Shown here: positions 31,779 to 35,387 of the stretch, in pieces
Layout: every line of letters begins with the position of its first letter
Position numbering within the stretch: position 1 is the first letter of the stretch
Assembly: GCA_039933515.1 (NCBI GenBank)
Contig: JBDTNY010000124.1
Coordinates: 1-35,387 of the forward strand
Direction of reading: 5' to 3'
Length of the DNA: 35,387 nucleotides
Source of the DNA: JAOUEA01 sp039933515
GTDB lineage: Bacteria > Actinomycetota > UBA4738 > HRBIN12
Translations under genes and position numbers: made by a program
The notes under the pieces: generated by a model
What the model was told of the DNA's origin: nothing
Databases searched by the model: none
The model's input: the letters and a program-made list of their open reading frames with translations, nothing else

Positions 31779-32857
31779 CCCCGTTCAGCGAACGACGCCC
31801 CGACGACGCGACGATCCAGTGGCTCGGACATGCCGACCCGCTCGAGGTCGGCACCGCGTCCGGTTGGGCCCGGAGCCCGGAGGCCGCCGCGGTCATCAGG
31901 AAGATCCTCGAGGCCGAAGGACCGCCCGTGGAGAGCGTGACCGCTCCCCGCGCGCGGCGCGCCCGTCCCCTGATGCTCGCGGCCGCGCTGTTGATCGTGG
32001 GCGCGGGTGTCGCGGGAGCCGGTGCGCTCTTGGGCAGGCCCGCCCCCGAGGGAGTGCGACACGATCTCGCGGGCGTCGACCAAGGCATGCCGGCGGATCT
32101 GCGGTTCGACCCGGATACGCGGAACGCCCGGTTGGTGGCATCGGCAGACGGCGCACAGCTGTACGCAGCGGCGCTCGCCGTCGGTGGCGCCTGCACCGAG
32201 ATCGTGGATCTCGACGGGCGGCCGGCGGGCGCCGTGTGCGCGAGGCAGAGCGAGCTCGACGCGATGCCCATCTCGGTGACCGTGCCCTTCGTCGATCCGA
32301 TCACGTTCGATTCGCCGATCGTCGTCGGTGGCCGGGTGAATGCCCCCGGCGCGACGTCGCTCGAGAGTGTGTACGAGGACGGTGTCCGTCAGGCCTTGAC
32401 GCTGGAGGCGGGCGGCTACTACGTGTTCGCGGTGCCGGCCGATCACCTCACGTCGGCGCACCGCCACGGCTTTGCGCTCGTAGCGTGGGGGGCCGATGGG
32501 ACGCAACTCGCGACCGCCAACGTACCGGCCACCGACTTCGCTGATCCCGAGGTGCGCGACGCGAAGGAGCCGATCTTCGTCTCGACGATCTCGACCCATC
32601 GCGACTACACGCTGGTGCTGGGCATCGAGGGCAGCGTCAACGTGTCGGGCGCCAGGTCGCTCGACCTCAAGTATCCCGACGAGACCGTCGTCCACGTGCC
32701 GCTCGACGCCGACGGCAACTATCGCTACCTGCTCCCCGGCGCGCGACGCGACGATCTCGCGATGACGCCGGGCTTCTTGATCGCGCGTGACGCCGCCGGC
32801 AACGAACTCGCCCGCCGTCCGGTGGCTTCGGTCGCGTACTGGCGCGCTCAGGGATGA
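31775..32857 (+). CDS. Single-pass membrane protein, probable partner (anti-sigma) of the ECF factor
   Basis: A 360-residue protein with about 64 cytoplasmic residues, one membrane helix (about 65-88) and an outside domain of about 270 residues rich in beta strands. The cytoplasmic part has no zinc-binding HxxxCxxC motif, so it would be an atypical anti-sigma factor. The outside part contains two similar stretches (FDSPIVVGGRVNAPGATSL and LGIEGSVNVSGARSL), suggesting duplicated Ig-like modules that may sense the signal. GGAGG lies about 4 nt before the ATG, which overlaps the sigma factor stop. The anti-sigma role is inferred from the gene order only. Confidence 0.72.
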   Translation: MTPFSERRPDDATIQWLGHADPLEVGTASGWARSPEAAAVIRKILEAEGPPVESVTAPRARRARPLMLAAALLIVGAGVAGAGALLGRPAPEGVRHDLAGVDQGMPADLRFDPDTRNARLVASADGAQLYAAALAVGGACTEIVDLDGRPAGAVCARQSELDAMPISVTVPFVDPITFDSPIVVGGRVNAPGATSLESVYEDGVRQALTLEAGGYYVFAVPADHLTSAHRHGFALVAWGADGTQLATANVPATDFADPEVRDAKEPIFVSTISTHRDYTLVLGIEGSVNVSGARSLDLKYPDETVVHVPLDADGNYRYLLPGARRDDLAMTPGFLIARDAAGNELARRPVASVAYWRAQG

Positions 32858-32861
32858 GGCG

Positions 32862-34457
32862 CTACTCGATGTAGCCGAGGCCCCGGAGGTGCTCTTCCAT
32901 CTCATCGGCCTCGGTGTCGGTGACCTGGCCCTCGTTGCCCATCCCGGGGATGCCGGAACCGGCGGAGCTGACCTCCGTGGCTTCGCGCTCGGTGAGCGTC
33001 GCGCCGGAGCCGACGATCTCGGTGAGGACGCGGCCGGTGGGCTTGACCGCCGTGGGCGTGTCGAGCGCGGCCACGATCGTGGGGGCCATGTCGATCAGCG
33101 CGGGCGGCTGCTCGAACGGCTTCACGTTCGGGCCGACGGCCACGATCGTGCCCTCGATACGATGGTCGCCGCTCACCCAGTCGGCATCCTCGTAGGCGGC
33201 CTTCGCGTGCGCCAGGGAGTAGCCCTCGGCCGGCACCATCAAGATGTCGGGCGACGTGTCGGCGTACTTCCCCTTGAAGATGTCCTCGCGCTTGTAGATC
33301 TCCTTGACCGGTTTCTTGCCGGTCTTGGGGTCGACGAAGTTCGCGAGCCGGTCCATGACCTCGCCGCGAACCTTCTCGTAGTCGCCGGGGTCGACGACGC
33401 CGTCGATCTCGCGGCCGGCGAGGTTGATCGTGACGCCCTCACCGGTGGAGCGGATCGAGGTGAACGCCTTGGTCTTGGACCAGTTGATCGACTGCGGCAG
33501 GGCGACCTTGCCGTGCAGGCCGAGCGTGTCATAGACCTTGCGCGCGACCTGGCGGACGGGCCCCCACTGCATCGGCCCGAACACCACGTTGGAGGCGCTG
33601 AAGTCCAGGTACCCCATCTCGTGCAACAGGCGGTCCATATTGATCGTGCGCGTGCACGACTGGAAGCCGTGGTCGCTGATGAACAGGATGATGTCGTCGG
33701 GCCGAGTGTTCGCGACGAACCGGCCGATCGCGTCGTCGGCCTGCCGGAAGATGTCGGCGACCTTGTTCCCGATGCGCGTGTCCTTGTTCTTCGCGTAGTC
33801 GGGGTGATCGGGCGCGATGTGGCTCGACAGGCAGTGCTGAGTGCGGTCGATCGAGACCCAGACGCTGGCCATCAGGTCCCAGTCGGTCTCCTTCATCAGG
33901 AACTCGGAGACGTCGATCCGCTTCTTCGTGACCTCGAAGGCCTCGTCGAGATAGGCGTCGGGCTTGTTGTGGTACGTGGTCCACGACATGCCGTTGATCG
34001 GCCACTCCAGGTTCGCCTTGGCAAGCGTGTCGGGGAGGTCGGTCGGCGAGGTGAACGTGCGCCCCTTCGGGAGGACGCCGCCGGCCAGCAGGTTCCCGTC
34101 GAACGGCTGGGGCGCGGGGAAAGTAAGCGGCACGTCGAGCAGGAGCTGCTTCTTGCCCGCGGCGGTGAGGTCGTCGAGGAACGTGCGAGCCTTGATCGAC
34201 TTGTAGGTGACCGGGTACTGCTTGTGGGTGCCCGGCACGGTCTCGAGGATGTCGTAGATCCCGTGGTCCACCGGGTCGACGCCCGTGAGGAAGGACGGCC
34301 AGGCCGACCAGCTATGCGTCGGGACGGTGGAACGCAGGACGTCCTTCTGCCCCCGGTCGATGAGCGCCTGCAGGTTCGGCAGCGCGCCCTGCTCGAGCAG
34401 GGGGTCGAGGATGCGCCAGTCGGCGCCGTCCCAGGCAATCAGGATGACTCGTGACAT
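32862..34457 (-). CDS. Alkaline-phosphatase superfamily type I phosphodiesterase/nucleotide pyrophosphatase
   Basis: A 531-residue metal-dependent hydrolase. The first metal site is LIAWDGADW (D9, D12 region) and the nucleophile segment is STVPTHSWSAWPSFLTGVDP followed by DHGIYD. Later metal ligands are in DDIILFISDHGFQS and VSGDHRIEGTIVAVG. The C-terminal EEHLRGLGYIE matches the usual end of this family. No signal peptide is present, so it is probably cytoplasmic. The substrate, for example a phosphodiester or a nucleotide sugar, is unknown. It ends 4 bp from the convergent anti-sigma-like gene. Confidence 0.87.
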   Translation of the reverse strand: MSRVILIAWDGADWRILDPLLEQGALPNLQALIDRGQKDVLRSTVPTHSWSAWPSFLTGVDPVDHGIYDILETVPGTHKQYPVTYKSIKARTFLDDLTAAGKKQLLLDVPLTFPAPQPFDGNLLAGGVLPKGRTFTSPTDLPDTLAKANLEWPINGMSWTTYHNKPDAYLDEAFEVTKKRIDVSEFLMKETDWDLMASVWVSIDRTQHCLSSHIAPDHPDYAKNKDTRIGNKVADIFRQADDAIGRFVANTRPDDIILFISDHGFQSCTRTINMDRLLHEMGYLDFSASNVVFGPMQWGPVRQVARKVYDTLGLHGKVALPQSINWSKTKAFTSIRSTGEGVTINLAGREIDGVVDPGDYEKVRGEVMDRLANFVDPKTGKKPVKEIYKREDIFKGKYADTSPDILMVPAEGYSLAHAKAAYEDADWVSGDHRIEGTIVAVGPNVKPFEQPPALIDMAPTIVAALDTPTAVKPTGRVLTEIVGSGATLTEREATEVSSAGSGIPGMGNEGQVTDTEADEMEEHLRGLGYIE

Positions 34458-34537
34458 AGGTAGAAGCCTCGTTTCCGCAGGTCAGGAACGAGAGGGAGTG
34501 TACCGAAGGCCACGGGAAATCCTCAGCCCGGCCTTCT

Positions 34538-34798
34538 CTAATCGGCCCATCGATGGAAATCGTTCAACTCCCGGATCAATCTATCGGTGTCAGCCCCGGC
34601 GATCGATAGTCCACAACGAATCTTGACAGCGTCCTCATCGGTACCTCGAGATTTCGCACAAAGCCATGCGGGCCCCTTTACGCCTTTGGCATGCGCAAAC
34701 ACTAGAAGCTCGCGGGCTCGCGTAGGCGATACACATAGAAGCTTCGAGCCTCCTCCGACTCGGGGCCGGTCACGGCCCCTGCTCGAAGGTGACGATCG
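34538..34798 (-). pseudogene. Orphan open frame in an AT-richer gap, possible gene remnant
   Basis: The 34458-34804 gap is visibly richer in A and T than its surroundings. On the reverse strand an 87-codon stretch without a stop ends at TAG 34540-34538. Its last part reads plausibly as protein (ARELLVFAHAK, GTDEDAVKIRCG, DTDRLIRELNDFHRWAD), with third positions unlike the GC-rich neighbours. There is no ATG and no ribosome-binding site, only an internal GTG, and I recognise no family. It may be the tail of a decayed or foreign gene, or chance. Confidence 0.3.
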
Positions 34799-34803
34799 TC
34801 ACC
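34762..34803 (-). terminator. Tandem hairpins after the delta-60-repeat gene
   Basis: Just past the stop at 34805, reading on the reverse strand, come GGTGAC-GATC-GTCACC (34803-34788, a perfect 16-bp palindrome) and GGGGCC-N6-GGCCCC (34779-34762). Stacked stems at this place suit a terminator; the palindrome could alternatively be a protein-binding site. Confidence 0.5.
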
Positions 34804-34804
34804 G

Positions 34805-35387
34805 TCACGATCGGAGTCGGATCACCTCGGGATCCCCACCCGACGAGCCAGTGATCACCGGTCGTTCCTGCCCGTCCAAGTACATCGCCTCAGCGGTCAG
34901 CGGAGTCGACGTGAAGACGACACCGCCCGTACCGTAGGAGACGTCGGGCTTCCCCCGAGGACCGAGACGGAACGACGCGATGTTCGTGCCATCGAGGGTT
35001 CCGGCGATCTGCCCGTCGCTGCGGATGGCGACGTCCACCAACCGGTATCCGTCGGCCCAGTTCGAAGACATCCCGTCACCACCGCCGAACCGTTGGTCGA
35101 AGCCGCCCGACCGCGTCAGCTGCACGACGTGGGGGTCGTACGACCCGTTCGAGAACAGGTCCACACCGAGCAGGATCTCGTCGTCCTCGGTGAGGTCGAG
35201 GCCGACCACGTAGTCGTTGTTGTCGGGCGAGAGATCCTTCACCCAGGTCCCGTCGCCGTGGAACGACCGGTCCAGTCGGCCGTCGGGAAGCAATCGCGCG
35301 GCGGCGGACCGCCCATCCCCCCCGACCCCATCATCGCTCCAGCCCGCGAGCACGATCTTGCCGCTCCCCGTCAGCGCGGTCCTCCAC
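34805..35387 (-). CDS. Delta-60-repeat (beta-propeller-like) protein, C-terminal part cut by window edge
   Basis: The frame is open to the right edge (about 194 codons seen), so the start is outside. Repeats of roughly 55-60 residues are visible, each with a strand like GKIVLAGWSDD or DEILLGVDLFSNG and an ending of the type DGRLDRSFHGDGTW, SGGFDQRFGGGDG or RGKPDVSYGTGGV. This is the delta-60 pattern of secreted propeller-like proteins. Such proteins are usually exported and carry many repeats. The role is unknown. A terminator-like pair of hairpins follows the stop. Confidence 0.78.
   Translation of the reverse strand, partial: WRTALTGSGKIVLAGWSDDGVGGDGRSAAARLLPDGRLDRSFHGDGTWVKDLSPDNNDYVVGLDLTEDDEILLGVDLFSNGSYDPHVVQLTRSGGFDQRFGGGDGMSSNWADGYRLVDVAIRSDGQIAGTLDGTNIASFRLGPRGKPDVSYGTGGVVFTSTPLTAEAMYLDGQERPVITGSSGGDPEVIRLRS

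Noticed and set aside
1..35387. CRISPR arrays, insertion sequences, tRNA/rRNA genes, prophage or defence genes
   Set aside because: No regularly spaced repeats, transposase or integrase motifs, or tRNA-like cloverleaves were noticed on reading; the window looks like ordinary chromosome.

Overview
The window is GC-rich, with frequent GTG and TTG starts, several apparently leaderless promoters of the form TAnnnT, a trkA-type RCK pair beside an APC permease and an OB-fold gene (an arrangement I recall from mycobacterial ceoB/ceoC), an LCP-family protein and an MGT-type glycosyltransferase. Together these suggest an actinobacterium (Actinomycetota), probably of an uncultured or deep-branching group. 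I cannot place it more precisely. I see no tRNA, rRNA, insertion sequence, CRISPR array or phage gene.

Layout. 1-2 kb: the 5' end of topA (reverse), a DedA membrane protein and a GNAT acetyltransferase. 2-9 kb (reverse): an apparent operon of sensor kinase, KdpE-like response regulator and two tandem KimA-like (KUP/APC) permeases with C-terminal cytoplasmic domains. Its promoter carries an 11-bp-phased direct-repeat operator. 9.1-10.5 kb (forward): two overlapping TrkA-type RCK proteins, with a strongly structured intergenic segment between them and the kinase. 10.5-13.2 kb (reverse): OB-fold protein and K+-independent H+-pyrophosphatase. 13.3-15.6 kb (forward): a fluoride riboswitch followed by crcB, DUF190 and a third KimA-like permease. 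15.5-16.9 kb (reverse): nhaA, with a structured leader. 17-18.7 kb: a membrane-anchored unknown protein and an LCP protein. 18.7-21.2 kb: two head-to-head CaCA exchangers. 21.2-24.8 kb: MrfA-like helicase, small membrane protein and DinB-like protein. 24.8-28.3 kb (reverse): lipid-linked glycan flippase and a DrrAB-like ABC exporter. 28.3-29.8 kb: a degenerate gene fragment, a methyltransferase and a YCII protein. 29.8-32.9 kb: glycosyltransferase, ECF sigma factor and its membrane partner. 32.9-35.4 kb: alkaline-phosphatase-superfamily enzyme, an AT-richer gap and a delta-60-repeat protein cut by the right edge.

The dominant theme from 2 to 21 kb is ion homeostasis: three KimA-like permeases, two RCK regulators, H+-PPase, fluoride channel, Na+/H+ antiporter and two Ca2+/cation exchangers. 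The most interesting unit is the kinase/regulator/permease/permease operon facing the RCK pair. No TrkH/KtrB-type membrane subunit is present, so the RCK proteins may serve the KimA-like permeases. Two non-coding elements of unknown class (8960-9045 and 16896-16951) sit next to these transport genes, and one recognisable riboswitch (fluoride, 13312-13361) controls another.
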